The translations under genes were made by a program, and so were the position numbers. 64,000 bases of DNA from Rugosimonospora africana (lineage in GTDB: Bacteria; Actinomycetota; Actinomycetes; Mycobacteriales; Micromonosporaceae), in assembly GCF_016862975.1 (NCBI RefSeq), contig NZ_BONZ01000048.1, positions 1-64,000 on the forward strand, in the 5' to 3' direction. Under the pieces are notes generated by a model. That model was not told the origin of the DNA, ran no database searches, and saw nothing but the letters and a program-made list of their open reading frames with translations. Positions 17,022 through 25,857 of the stretch are shown piece by piece. Position 1 is the first letter of the stretch. The number at the start of each line of letters is the position of its first letter.

Positions 17022-20000
17022 GTGAGTCAGGCACATCCCATCGGGATCGCGCCACCACCGCCGCCTCAGGGCAGTTCCCGCAACGGCCGCGGCGATGGTG
17101 GCGTCGTCGTGAGGTCGCCTGCCCTCGACGCGCAAGGCGACGAGCGGCCCGATGGTGGCGGAGTCGATACAAGGCGTTTGCAGCACGTATTCGAGGCCGC
17201 GTGTGACAGGAGTCCGTCGGCGATCGCGCTGGAATGCGGCGGTATGTCGTTGACCTACCAGGAGTTGGACGAGCGTGCCAATCGCTTGGCCCATCACTTG
17301 CGCGGTCTCGGAGTCGCGGGCGGCGCGCGGGCGGCCATCCTGCTCCAGCGTTCGATCGAGACGTATGTGGCACTGTTGGGAATCGGCAAGGCCGGCGCCG
17401 CGTTCGTGCCGATCGACCCCGAGTCCCCATCGGACCGGGTCGCTTACATCGCCGGCGACGCCAATGTCGACCTGCTGTTGACCTCATCGCAGTTCGTCGA
17501 GTGTGCCTCCGGGCTGGAATGCCCGGTCCTGCTCGTCGACCAGTGCGAGGCCGAGCTGGCCGCGGCGCCGACCAGCCGGCCGTTACTCGGCCTCGATCGG
17601 GGTGAGCCAGACGACCCCGCGGCTTACGTGATCTACACCTCCGGGTCGAGTGGTCGCCCGAAAGGTGTGGAGGTGGCGCAGTCCAGCATCTGCAATTTCC
17701 TCGACGTGGTACCGACGGTTTACGACGTGCGCCCCAGCGACCGGGTGTACCAGGGGATGACCATCGCCTTCGACTTCTCGATCGAAGAAATCTGGCCGAC
17801 CTGGTCTGTCGGCGCAACGCTGGTGGCCGGTCCGACCGACTCCCGTCGTCTCGGTGCCGAGCTGGCGGATTTCCTGGACGATGCGGCCATCACGGTCCTG
17901 TACTGCGTGCCCACGTTGCTGGCGACGATCCCCCGCGACCTACCGCGCATCCGCAACCTGCTCGTCGGCGGAGAAGCATGCCCGGGGCAACTGGTCGAGC
18001 GGTGGAGCCGGCCCGCCCGCCGGATCCTCAACACGTACGGGCCGACCGAGGGCACGGTCACAGCGACCTGGTGCGAGCTGTTGCCCGGGCGTCCGGTCAC
18101 CATCGGTCGACCCCTGCCAACCTACTCGATCGTGCTGCTTGACGAGCATCGGCGGCCAGTCGCCGACGGGGAGGTCGGCGAGATCTGCATCGGGGGACCG
18201 GGGGTGGCGCGCGGGTATGTCGGCCGGCCCGAGCTGACCGCGGACAGGTTCATCGCGTCCGCGTCGATACCAGGGGGCCGGCTGTATCGCACCGGAGACC
18301 TGGGCCGGCTCACCGATGACGGTGAGATCGAGTATCTGGGACGGGCCGACGCCGAGGTCAAGATTCGGGGCCACCGCGTGGACCTGGGCGAGATCGAGAG
18401 CGTACTGATGCAAGACGAGGCCGTGTCCGAGGCGGTGGCCGCGCTCGTCCCCGTGTCCGCCACTCCCGACGCGCCGCGTGAACTGGCCGCCTATCTGGTC
18501 AGGTCCGCGCCGCGCGGAGATTGCCACGACGGCAGCGAGCAGGGGGACGAGGCGCTGACTCGGCGGCTGTACCAGCAACTGCAACAGAGCCTGCCGGGCT
18601 ACATGGTGCCGTCCTTCCTCGATGTCGTCGCCGCGCTGCCGATGATGGCCAGCGGGAAGGTGGACCGCAAGCTCTTGCCGGCTCCGAGAGGGCGCCGGCT
18701 GGTCCGCGCCGACGGTCCGGTCGTGGCTGCCGAAAGCGAACTCGAGGTGCGGGTACGCGCGGCGTGGGCGGAGGCGTTCGGGGTCGAGCCGGAGTCGCTG
18801 TCGGTCGAGGCGAACTTCTTTACCGAGCTGGGTGGGCATTCATTGCTCGCGGCGAGGGCCGTTTCGCTGCTGCGTGCCCGCAACATCGGGGTGAACCCGG
18901 CGCTTCGCGAGCTCTACGACCACCCCACGATCCGCGGTCTGGCGGCACACCTTGGCGCGTCCACGCGACCGAGCGGCCAATCCGCGCCGCCCCGACCGGC
19001 GCCGCTGCGCCATTCCAGCAGACGGATCGCGTGTGCCGGAGCCGGCCAGGCGGCAGTGCTCTACCTGCTGCTGTTGATGATCACGCTGCCTGTGTCGTAC
19101 GTGTACACCCAGAACAACGGTCACGTGTCGGTCCACGTACTCCTGCAGCTGATGGGCGCCATCCTGGTCAGCTATCTCGGAGTGCGGTGGTTGGTACCGG
19201 TCCTGCTGACCCGACCGTTGGCCTGCGGCATCCGACCGGGCCGATATCGGCTGTGGGGCCCGACCTACGTCCGGCTATGGGCGCTCGATCTGCTGCTGGC
19301 CATCGGGCCGCTGCCGGTGCTGAGCGGTTCTCCGCTGATGGCGACCTATCTGCGACTGCTCGGCGCCCGCGTGGGTCGCCGCACCACGATCGCGACCAGC
19401 GCGATCAGCTTGCCCAGACTGATATCCATCGGCTCGGACGCGTCGATCGGTTACGGCGTCTCGCTTCGCGCCTGGCACGTTGAGGACGGCTGCGTACACG
19501 TCGCCCCGATCACCGTCGGAGCTGGCGCGTTCGTCGGGGCGAACGCCGTTGTCGAGCCGGGCGCGTCGATCGGCGAAAGAGCCGGGCTCGGCGAGCAGTC
19601 CGTTCTCGGCGCAGGTGAGTCCATCCCCATCGGCGCTCGCTGGTCCGGGTCGCCGCCTCATCCAGCCGAGAAGCTCGCGCCCACGGTGGAGCTCATGCTG
19701 GGGCGTGCCCGCGACATGCGTGGCTGGCGTGTGCACCACATCGCCGCCGCGGTGCTCGGCCTCGTCGGGTTGGAGATCACCGCGATCGCGACGATCGTGC
19801 CCAGCGTGGCGCTGGTGTGGTGGGCGCTGCTGAGCTGGGGAGTACTCGCCGGTCTGCTTGCCACGCTGCCCGCCGGTCCGGTGTACGTCATCACCGTCTG
19901 CGTCATGGTGGCCGCCGGCAAGCGAATCGTGCTGCCGCACGTGCCGGTCGGCATCTATCCGGCGCGTTCCGGCCTCGGTCTGCGCAAGTGGATCGCGGAC

Positions 20001-21143
20001 AAGCTGCTCGAGTTCAGCCTGATGTTCACCAACTCGCTGTACGCCACGCTCTACACCGGGCCCTGGCTGCGGCTGCTCGGCGCCCGGGTGGGACAGCGAG
20101 CCGAGGTCTCCACCGCCGCGCACCTCGATCCGGATCTGCTCACCCTGGGCAGCGAGAGCTTTGTGGCAGACATGGCCAGCGTCGGCGCCGCGACCTATGC
20201 CAACGGCCGGGTCGCCTTCCTGCCCACCGAGGTGGGCAGCCGGGCGTTCGTCGGCAACGCCGCGTTCGTGCCCGCCGGCACGGTGCTGGGCGACGGGTCC
20301 CTGATCGGCGTCAGTACCCTGCCACCCGACGATGGCGTCACCCAGGGCACGTCATGGCTGGGCTCACCCGCGATGCTCCTGCCGCGACGCCAGAGCAGTG
20401 GTTCCTACTCAGAAGATCAGACGTTCCGCCCACCGCGCAGGGTGGTCGCGCAGAGGCTGGGGATCGAATTCTTCCGAGCCACCCTGCCCGCCTCGTTGTT
20501 GAGCGCCAGCATCTACCTCTACCTGCTTGCCCTGTCCGTCCTGGCCAACGGACGCGACCTGCCCGTGCCGGCGCTGGTCTCGCCGTTCATCGCCATCGCG
20601 GCCAGCCTCGCGGTTATCGCGTTCTGCGCCGCCACCGCCCGCAACATGATCGGCACCTACCGGCCGCGAGTGGAACCGCTGTGGAGCAACTTCGTCCGCC
20701 GCACCGAGTTCGTCACCGGCCTCTACGAGGCCGCCGCGGTGCCGGCCGGGATTGGCCTGCTTGTCGGCACACCGTTTCTGCCGCCGGTGCTGCGCTGGTT
20801 CGGCGCCCGCATCGGTCGGCGCACCTGGATCGGGACGACCTACCTCACCGAGTTCGACCTGGTGCACATCGGCGACGACGCCGTCGTGGGCACCGATGTG
20901 TCGCTGCAGACCCATCTGTTCGAAGACCGGGTGATGAAGATGTCCGTCGTCACCATCGGGACCGGTGCCACCGTCGGGACTCGGGCGATCGTGCTCTATG
21001 ACGCCATCGTCGGTGAGGACGTGTCACTGGGGTCGCTCTCGTTGCTGATGAAGGGCGAACAGCTGACCCCGGGCAGCCGGTGGCGAGGCATCCCCGCCGA
21101 GGCGGTGACCACCCACGGCATCACCGAGGAGATCGCCGCCTGA
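17022..21143 (+). CDS. Pls/PosA-type NRPS (poly-amino-acid synthetase-like)
   Basis: A 1373-residue membrane synthetase with the architecture of epsilon-poly-L-lysine synthetase. Adenylation domain 52-560: A3 YVIYTSGSSGRPKG, A5 NTYGPTEGT, A7/A8 LYRTGDLGR and VKIRGHRVDLGEIE, A10 Lys546. Carrier domain: GGHSLL with phosphopantetheine Ser607. From about 675 to 1373, hydrophobic segments alternate with three hexapeptide-repeat left-handed beta-helix domains (about 798-880, 1040-1120, 1280-1365). No canonical condensation or thioesterase domain is present. In known relatives the C-terminal tandem domains join amino acids into an isopeptide-linked homopolymer. The A4 segment FDFSIEEIW gives Asp and Glu at the positions equivalent to GrsA 235 and 239, compatible with a cationic amino acid, but the substrate is not established. 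The GTG start follows AGAGAGGA. It heads an operon of five genes. Confidence 0.9.
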   Translation: MSQAHPIGIAPPPPPQGSSRNGRGDGGVVVRSPALDAQGDERPDGGGVDTRRLQHVFEAACDRSPSAIALECGGMSLTYQELDERANRLAHHLRGLGVAGGARAAILLQRSIETYVALLGIGKAGAAFVPIDPESPSDRVAYIAGDANVDLLLTSSQFVECASGLECPVLLVDQCEAELAAAPTSRPLLGLDRGEPDDPAAYVIYTSGSSGRPKGVEVAQSSICNFLDVVPTVYDVRPSDRVYQGMTIAFDFSIEEIWPTWSVGATLVAGPTDSRRLGAELADFLDDAAITVLYCVPTLLATIPRDLPRIRNLLVGGEACPGQLVERWSRPARRILNTYGPTEGTVTATWCELLPGRPVTIGRPLPTYSIVLLDEHRRPVADGEVGEICIGGPGVARGYVGRPELTADRFIASASIPGGRLYRTGDLGRLTDDGEIEYLGRADAEVKIRGHRVDLGEIESVLMQDEAVSEAVAALVPVSATPDAPRELAAYLVRSAPRGDCHDGSEQGDEALTRRLYQQLQQSLPGYMVPSFLDVVAALPMMASGKVDRKLLPAPRGRRLVRADGPVVAAESELEVRVRAAWAEAFGVEPESLSVEANFFTELGGHSLLAARAVSLLRARNIGVNPALRELYDHPTIRGLAAHLGASTRPSGQSAPPRPAPLRHSSRRIACAGAGQAAVLYLLLLMITLPVSYVYTQNNGHVSVHVLLQLMGAILVSYLGVRWLVPVLLTRPLACGIRPGRYRLWGPTYVRLWALDLLLAIGPLPVLSGSPLMATYLRLLGARVGRRTTIATSAISLPRLISIGSDASIGYGVSLRAWHVEDGCVHVAPITVGAGAFVGANAVVEPGASIGERAGLGEQSVLGAGESIPIGARWSGSPPHPAEKLAPTVELMLGRARDMRGWRVHHIAAAVLGLVGLEITAIATIVPSVALVWWALLSWGVLAGLLATLPAGPVYVITVCVMVAAGKRIVLPHVPVGIYPARSGLGLRKWIADKLLEFSLMFTNSLYATLYTGPWLRLLGARVGQRAEVSTAAHLDPDLLTLGSESFVADMASVGAATYANGRVAFLPTEVGSRAFVGNAAFVPAGTVLGDGSLIGVSTLPPDDGVTQGTSWLGSPAMLLPRRQSSGSYSEDQTFRPPRRVVAQRLGIEFFRATLPASLLSASIYLYLLALSVLANGRDLPVPALVSPFIAIAASLAVIAFCAATARNMIGTYRPRVEPLWSNFVRRTEFVTGLYEAAAVPAGIGLLVGTPFLPPVLRWFGARIGRRTWIGTTYLTEFDLVHIGDDAVVGTDVSLQTHLFEDRVMKMSVVTIGTGATVGTRAIVLYDAIVGEDVSLGSLSLLMKGEQLTPGSRWRGIPAEAVTTHGITEEIAA

Positions 21144-21229
21144 TGCCCTCCTCGGCACGTCGCGTACGCGCCGCCGATGCGAATCCGTTCAGTTTCACAG
21201 GTACAACCCGTTGAAAGGTGATATGCGCA

Positions 21230-22039
21230 GTGAATTTCGAACTGCTGGTTAGTGATGCGGCCCATTTCCGGGTCGACTACGAAATCAACCCCTACATGCA
21301 CACGGAAGATCAACCCGATCTGGCGGCGGCGGTGACCGAGCACCGGGCGCTCGTCGCGGCGCACCGTGCAGCCGGCCGTCATGTCCAATACATCGGCTCG
21401 GCTTCGGAGTGCCCGGACATGGTTTTCACCGCCAACGCCGCGGTGGTACGCGGTCGCCGGGCGGTACTGGGATATCCGCCGGCCGAACGCAAGGCGGAGA
21501 TGCCGTACTTCCACGACTGGCTGGTCCGCCACGGATTCGAGGTCATCGAGGCGCCGTACCCGTTCAGCGGACAGGGGGACGCGTTGGCGTGCGGGGACCT
21601 GTTGCTGGCCGGCTACGGACAGCGCACCGACCGAAGGATGCATGCGGTGCTGGCCCGGGAGCTGGGGTACGAAGTGGTGCCGCTGCGCACGGTCAGCTCA
21701 CGCTGGTACGACCTCGACCTGGCGCTCGCGGTCGTGGAGGTTGGACGCACCCTCGCCTACTGCCCGGATGCCTTCGACGAGCCCAGCCGCAGGGGTCTTC
21801 GCGGGCTCGGGCTGGAGTTGATTGAGGTGTCGGTCGAGGAGGCCGAGCGGTTCGCGCTCAATCTGATCAGCGACGGCACCACGGTGACGATGACGCGGGG
21901 CACGCCGCGATTGGCCGCCGCGCTGCGCGCCCGTGGCCTGCGGGTGGTCGAGCTGGATACGACCGAACTCGCCAAGGGCGGCGGAGGTGTCCGCTGCACC
22001 GCCCTGACCCTCGACAACCCAACCGGGAAGCTGTCGTGA
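21230..22039 (+). CDS. Arginine deiminase/DDAH-fold protein with altered catalytic residues
   Basis: A 269-residue protein of the amidinotransferase/dimethylarginine dimethylaminohydrolase superfamily. PDMVFTANAAVV near 62-73 and the C-terminal GGGGVRCTALTLDNP, with nucleophile Cys256, are clear. The usual histidine (typically HLD) reads WYDLDLAL here, with Asp161 in its place, and the usual acidic residue before GDAL reads SGQGDAL. Either the chemistry differs or the protein is not a normal hydrolase. Family members act on arginine-like guanidino groups. The start is GTG 21230, with GAAAGG about 9 nt upstream. It follows the NRPS by 86 nt and overlaps the next gene (GTGA), so a role tied to a basic amino-acid product is a reasonable inference. 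Confidence 0.75.
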   Translation: MNFELLVSDAAHFRVDYEINPYMHTEDQPDLAAAVTEHRALVAAHRAAGRHVQYIGSASECPDMVFTANAAVVRGRRAVLGYPPAERKAEMPYFHDWLVRHGFEVIEAPYPFSGQGDALACGDLLLAGYGQRTDRRMHAVLARELGYEVVPLRTVSSRWYDLDLALAVVEVGRTLAYCPDAFDEPSRRGLRGLGLELIEVSVEEAERFALNLISDGTTVTMTRGTPRLAAALRARGLRVVELDTTELAKGGGGVRCTALTLDNPTGKLS

Positions 22040-22791
22040 GGCTCCACGAGTCGTCCCCGAACTACGCGCGAATCTGGCGGCTTGGCAGGCGAGCCCGGCC
22101 GACCCAGCAGCCCGGCCACGACCTGGCGCAGTCGCCGGTGGCGCTGGTGTACCGGGGTCCGGCGTCGTTGCCTGGCTGTCCGGAGGCGGTGGCGGCTCTG
22201 CTGAAGTCCAGCAGGTGTGGGTTCGACGTGCGTTACGTCGGACCGGACGAGGACGTGCCGCTGTCCGCCCGGGCCTTGGCCGGCGTGGCGCTGTACGTGC
22301 AGCCCGGCGGCGGCACTCTGAAACACGCCTACCACCATCTGCGTCGCAATCGCCCGGAGATCCGGGAGTTCGTCCGCTCCGGCGGAAGATACTTGGGTTT
22401 CTGCCTCGGCGGCTACCTGGCCGGTGCCACCCCTGGCTTCGCGCTGCTGCCCGGGGACACCGATCGCTACATCGCGTCCGACGGCGCGACCGTCGGCTCC
22501 GATGACAACGCCTTGGTCGAGGTGTGTTGGCGAGGGCGGCAGCGGACGTTGTTTTTCCAGGACGGCCCGTACTTCTGTATCCGTCCCGATGCCGATGTGA
22601 CGGTGATGGCCACCTATCCCAACGGCACCGTCGCCGCTCTGGTCGCCGGGTTTGGTTCGGGTCGGGTCGGTGTCGTCGGCCCGCACCCCGAGGCCACGGA
22701 TGACTGGTACACCGATGCGGGGTTGGTCGTCACCGGCAGACTCGCCGGCGACCTCGGACTCGACCTGGTCGAAACGGTGATGGCGTCGTGA
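22036..22791 (+). CDS. BPL_N / class I amidotransferase-like protein, cytoplasmic
   Basis: A 251-residue protein of the biotin-protein-ligase N-terminal (BPL_N) fold, related to class I glutamine amidotransferases. The nucleophile elbow is GFCLGGY (Cys123), and VGVVGPHPEA supplies His217 and Glu219 for a Cys-His-Glu arrangement. VYRGP near 40 and VQPGGGT near 90 are conserved with the paralogue at 24246-25094. No signal peptide is seen. In this fold the catalytic cysteine can act in hydrolysis or amide chemistry; the substrate is unknown. GTGA overlap couples it to the deiminase-fold gene, and another GTGA overlap leads to the membrane protein. Confidence 0.78.
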   Translation: MRLHESSPNYARIWRLGRRARPTQQPGHDLAQSPVALVYRGPASLPGCPEAVAALLKSSRCGFDVRYVGPDEDVPLSARALAGVALYVQPGGGTLKHAYHHLRRNRPEIREFVRSGGRYLGFCLGGYLAGATPGFALLPGDTDRYIASDGATVGSDDNALVEVCWRGRQRTLFFQDGPYFCIRPDADVTVMATYPNGTVAALVAGFGSGRVGVVGPHPEATDDWYTDAGLVVTGRLAGDLGLDLVETVMAS

Positions 22792-24122
22792 GCCTGCCCA
22801 CGACACCGGCGACGCTCCAACAGGTCGCCACGGTTCAGCCGATCAACGGCGTGCCGCCCGGACCGAACATCGCCTGGCGCGGACGGGCGCGGTTGGTAGC
22901 GGTGGACGCCACCCGAGGCGTTGCGCTGCTCGGGATGATCGCGGTGCATTCGTTGTACGAATCCGATCCGCAAGGCCATCCGACGATACCGTTCATGATC
23001 TTCGGCGGCAGGGCTGCCGCGGCGTTCGCCGTGCTGGCGGGGATCGGCATCGCCTTCATGACCGGTCGGAAACGGGTCGACCGCTCCGCCGGCCGGGCCA
23101 CGGCCTTCACGCTCATGACCCGAGCGCTGGTCATCGGCGCGATCGGGTTGGCGCTGGGCTACACCGACGGCGATCTGGCAGTCGTGATCCTTCCCTACTA
23201 CGCGCTGATGTTCCTACTGGCGATCCCGCTGGTCTTCCTGCCGACCTGGACGGTCGCGGTGGTCGGCACGCTCACCGCGGCCGGAGTGCCGGCGATCACC
23301 CACGTGCTGATCCCACACTTACCGGTCCCGGAACTCGACAACTACTCGTTCGGGTACCTCGTTGACTTCCCCGGCAGACTGATTTCGGAAATCGCGATCA
23401 CGGGGGAGTACCCGGCGGTGTCGTGGATGGCCTACCTGTGCGTCGGCCTGGTCATCGGGCGGCTGAACCTGGCCAGGTTGAGGGTGGCCATTCTGCTGAT
23501 CGGGACCGGAGCCGGGTTCGCCGTCGGGGCGGCCGTCGCGTCGTCGATGCTGCTGAATCGGTACGGTGGCCTGGCGCACATCTGGGCCGCCCAGCCGAAC
23601 AGCGTGCTGACGGTACCCGAGACCACCGAGGTACTCAGGCTCGGTGGTGACGGCACCGTCCCCGCCTCGTCCTGGTGGTGGCTCGCGGTCGACTCCCCGC
23701 ACACCGGTACCCCGCTCGACCTTCTGGGTACCGCCGGAAGCGCCATCGGCCTGCTCGGCATCATGCTGCTCATCGGCCATTTCACCTGGCCCGTCCTGCG
23801 TCGGCTGACCACCATGGCGCAGGCGCCGCTGGCTGCCGCCGGCAGCATGACGTTGACCCTTTACACCGCGCACATCATCTTCATCAATTCCGACTACGAC
23901 ACCTACGACGCCCACACCGGCTATTTCTTACAGGTCGCGGCCGTACTGCTGATAGGGCTCGCCTGGCGGGCAACCGCGGGCCGAGGCCCTCTGGAAGGGC
24001 TCGTCACCATGCTGGCCAACCGCGCCCGACGATGGGCGACCGCGGGGTCGCACCGGGCACCGCGTGCGGTCATCGTGCCCGCTCAACCGCAGGACGGAGA
24101 AGGCATTGCGCCCAGACCATAG
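22788..24122 (+). CDS. Multi-pass acyltransferase-like membrane protein (DUF1624/HGSNAT-like)
   Basis: A 444-residue polytopic membrane protein with roughly ten hydrophobic segments. The first includes RLVAVDATRGVALLGMIAVH, the signature of heparan-alpha-glucosaminide N-acetyltransferase-like/DUF1624 and YeiB-like proteins, followed by PFMIFGGRAAAAFAVLAGIG. Family members are thought to transfer acyl groups across the membrane. The C-terminus is a charged cytoplasmic tail. It lies between the two BPL_N paralogues and is coupled to the first (GTGA). A role in acylating or exporting the NRPS product is inference from position only. Confidence 0.75.
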   Translation: MSLPTTPATLQQVATVQPINGVPPGPNIAWRGRARLVAVDATRGVALLGMIAVHSLYESDPQGHPTIPFMIFGGRAAAAFAVLAGIGIAFMTGRKRVDRSAGRATAFTLMTRALVIGAIGLALGYTDGDLAVVILPYYALMFLLAIPLVFLPTWTVAVVGTLTAAGVPAITHVLIPHLPVPELDNYSFGYLVDFPGRLISEIAITGEYPAVSWMAYLCVGLVIGRLNLARLRVAILLIGTGAGFAVGAAVASSMLLNRYGGLAHIWAAQPNSVLTVPETTEVLRLGGDGTVPASSWWWLAVDSPHTGTPLDLLGTAGSAIGLLGIMLLIGHFTWPVLRRLTTMAQAPLAAAGSMTLTLYTAHIIFINSDYDTYDAHTGYFLQVAAVLLIGLAWRATAGRGPLEGLVTMLANRARRWATAGSHRAPRAVIVPAQPQDGEGIAPRP

Positions 24123-24245
24123 AACCAGGCGACTTTCGAGCTTTGGCGGGCAGGCGACGCCTCGCGCGCCGACCGCCTCGTCGAGAGCCGCCCGACACGT
24201 CCTCATGACAGTGGAGATTGCCCGGCGAGCCAGGAGGCAGGGATC

Positions 24246-25094
24246 ATGAACCGACGACGCATTCTGATCGGCGCGGGCGCCGCCGGCATCCTGGCAGCGC
24301 TCGGTATCGGCGGGTACGCTCTCACCTCCCAGGATCGGCCACTGGCTTTGATCTACCGTGGCCCGGCCTCCTGCTCCGGTTGCTCAGAGTCGGTGGCCGC
24401 CCTCCTGGAGAACATGGAGAACGGCTTCCACACCGAGTTCTGCGGCCCCAACGAGGACCTGGAGATCTCGCCGCAGACGCTCGCCAAAGCCGCGGTCTAC
24501 GTCCAGCCCGGCGGCGGAACGGTGGACTCCGCGTGGCGCAAGCTGCGTCGCCACGCCGATGACATCCGGAACTTCGTCCACGGCGGCGGGCACTATCTTG
24601 GCTTCTGCCTGGGGGCGTACCTTGCCGGCGCCACACCCGGCTTTGCCTTGCTACCCGGCAACACCGACGAATACATCAGCACCCCGGGCGCCACCGTGCG
24701 CACCGAGGACGACACCATCGTTCAGGTCCGCTGGCGTGGTCGGCTGCGCAACATGTACTTCCAGGACGGCCCGGCCTTCACCCTTCGCGCCAACGCGCCG
24801 GCCACGGTGATCGCCACGTATCCCACGGGTGCGGCCGCAGCCGTCATCGCGACGTACGGCTCGGGGCGGGTCGGCGTCGTCGGCCCGCACCCCGAAGCCG
24901 ACAAGACGTGGTACAGCAGCGCCGGCCTGACCAACCCCGACGGCATCCACCTCGACCTCGGCTACGACTTCGTCGAGAGCACAGTCGGGGGCGAGGATCC
25001 CGGCAGCCCGCACAGCTCGGACATCGCGCTGCGGCGGGCCTGGCGCAAGAACCCGGACATCAACACCACGACGACCCTCAACAGCTGCGGTTGA
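24246..25094 (+). CDS. BPL_N / amidotransferase-like protein, exported
   Basis: A 282-residue paralogue of the gene at 22036-22791. It carries an N-terminal export signal: MNRRRILIGAGAAGILAALG has a twin-arginine-like start and one hydrophobic segment, so it is either secreted or anchored. The catalytic pattern is kept: GFCLGAY (Cys121) and VGVVGPHPEA (His215). Extra cysteines occur near SCSGCSES. The ATG follows AGGAGG at 9 nt. The C-terminal ~30 residues are polar and Asn/Thr-rich and have no counterpart in the first copy. Having one copy inside and one outside suggests the product is processed on both sides of the membrane. Confidence 0.78.
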   Translation: MNRRRILIGAGAAGILAALGIGGYALTSQDRPLALIYRGPASCSGCSESVAALLENMENGFHTEFCGPNEDLEISPQTLAKAAVYVQPGGGTVDSAWRKLRRHADDIRNFVHGGGHYLGFCLGAYLAGATPGFALLPGNTDEYISTPGATVRTEDDTIVQVRWRGRLRNMYFQDGPAFTLRANAPATVIATYPTGAAAAVIATYGSGRVGVVGPHPEADKTWYSSAGLTNPDGIHLDLGYDFVESTVGGEDPGSPHSSDIALRRAWRKNPDINTTTTLNSCG

Positions 25095-25169
25095 AAGGAA
25101 CGGCGGTAGCCGAAGACACCGCGGGACACACTCCGCAGCTCGTCATCGAAACAACTCGGTGGTCCCCGC

Positions 25170-25200
25170 GGCCGGCCCGGCCTTTCGGCCCCGGCTGGCC
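25170..25200. terminator. Hairpin terminator between convergent genes
   Basis: An imperfect GC-rich stem (GGCCGGCC ... GGCTGGCC) with a TTTC loop. It sits between the end of the exported BPL_N gene (+) and the end of the response-regulator gene (-), so it could serve both. Confidence 0.6.
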
Positions 25201-25215
25201 CTCCAACCGGCGCCG

Positions 25216-25857
25216 TCAACTCTGGGTATTGAGGTAGGCCAACACGGCGAGCACCCGGCGGTGTCCGCTGTCCGTGGGGGCGAGGCCGAGCTTGCTGAAG
25301 ATGTTGCCGATGTGCTTGTGGACGGCGTTGTCGGTGATGACCAGCCGGGACGCGATCGTGGTGTTGTCGTGTCCCTCGGCCATGAGCGCGAGGATTTCGC
25401 GTTCACGGCGGGTGAGTGCGGCCACCGGGTCGCTGCGGTGAGTCAGAAGCCGCGCGACCACCTCGGGATCGAGGGCGGTGCCGCCGGACGCGACGCGATT
25501 CAGCGCGTCGACGAACTCGTCCACCCGGCTGACCCGATCCTTCAACAGGTACCCGATCCCGTTCGGGGCGGCGAGCAGCGTTGCGGCGTACACCACCTCG
25601 ACGTACTGCGAAAGCACCAGCACCGGCAACCCGGGATGGTCGCGGCGAGCCTGTAGCGCCGCGCGGATGCCCTCGTCGCGAAACGAGGGCGGCAGCCGGA
25701 CATCGACGATGGTGACGTCGGGGTGGTGTGCGTCGACCGCGGCCAGAAAGGACCGCGCGTCGGTCGCCACCGCCACGACCTCAAGTCCCTTGCTGCGCAA
25801 CAACAGTTCCAGTCCGCTGGACAGCAGCACGTTGTCCTCGGCGATGACTACCCGCAC
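25216..25857 (-). CDS. NarL/LuxR-type response regulator
   Basis: A 213-residue regulator. Receiver: acidic pair Glu7/Asp8 (IAEDN), Asp52 (TIVDVRLPP) and the lysine in GYLLKDRV. The HTH (LTRREREILALMAEGHDNTT, VITDNAVHKHIGNIFSKLG) is typical. The start overlaps the end of the kinase gene by 10 nt, so the pair is co-translated. It lies convergent to the NRPS operon. Target genes are unknown; the divergent serine hydrolase is the nearest candidate. Confidence 0.93.
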   Translation of the reverse strand: MRVVIAEDNVLLSSGLELLLRSKGLEVVAVATDARSFLAAVDAHHPDVTIVDVRLPPSFRDEGIRAALQARRDHPGLPVLVLSQYVEVVYAATLLAAPNGIGYLLKDRVSRVDEFVDALNRVASGGTALDPEVVARLLTHRSDPVAALTRREREILALMAEGHDNTTIASRLVITDNAVHKHIGNIFSKLGLAPTDSGHRRVLAVLAYLNTQS

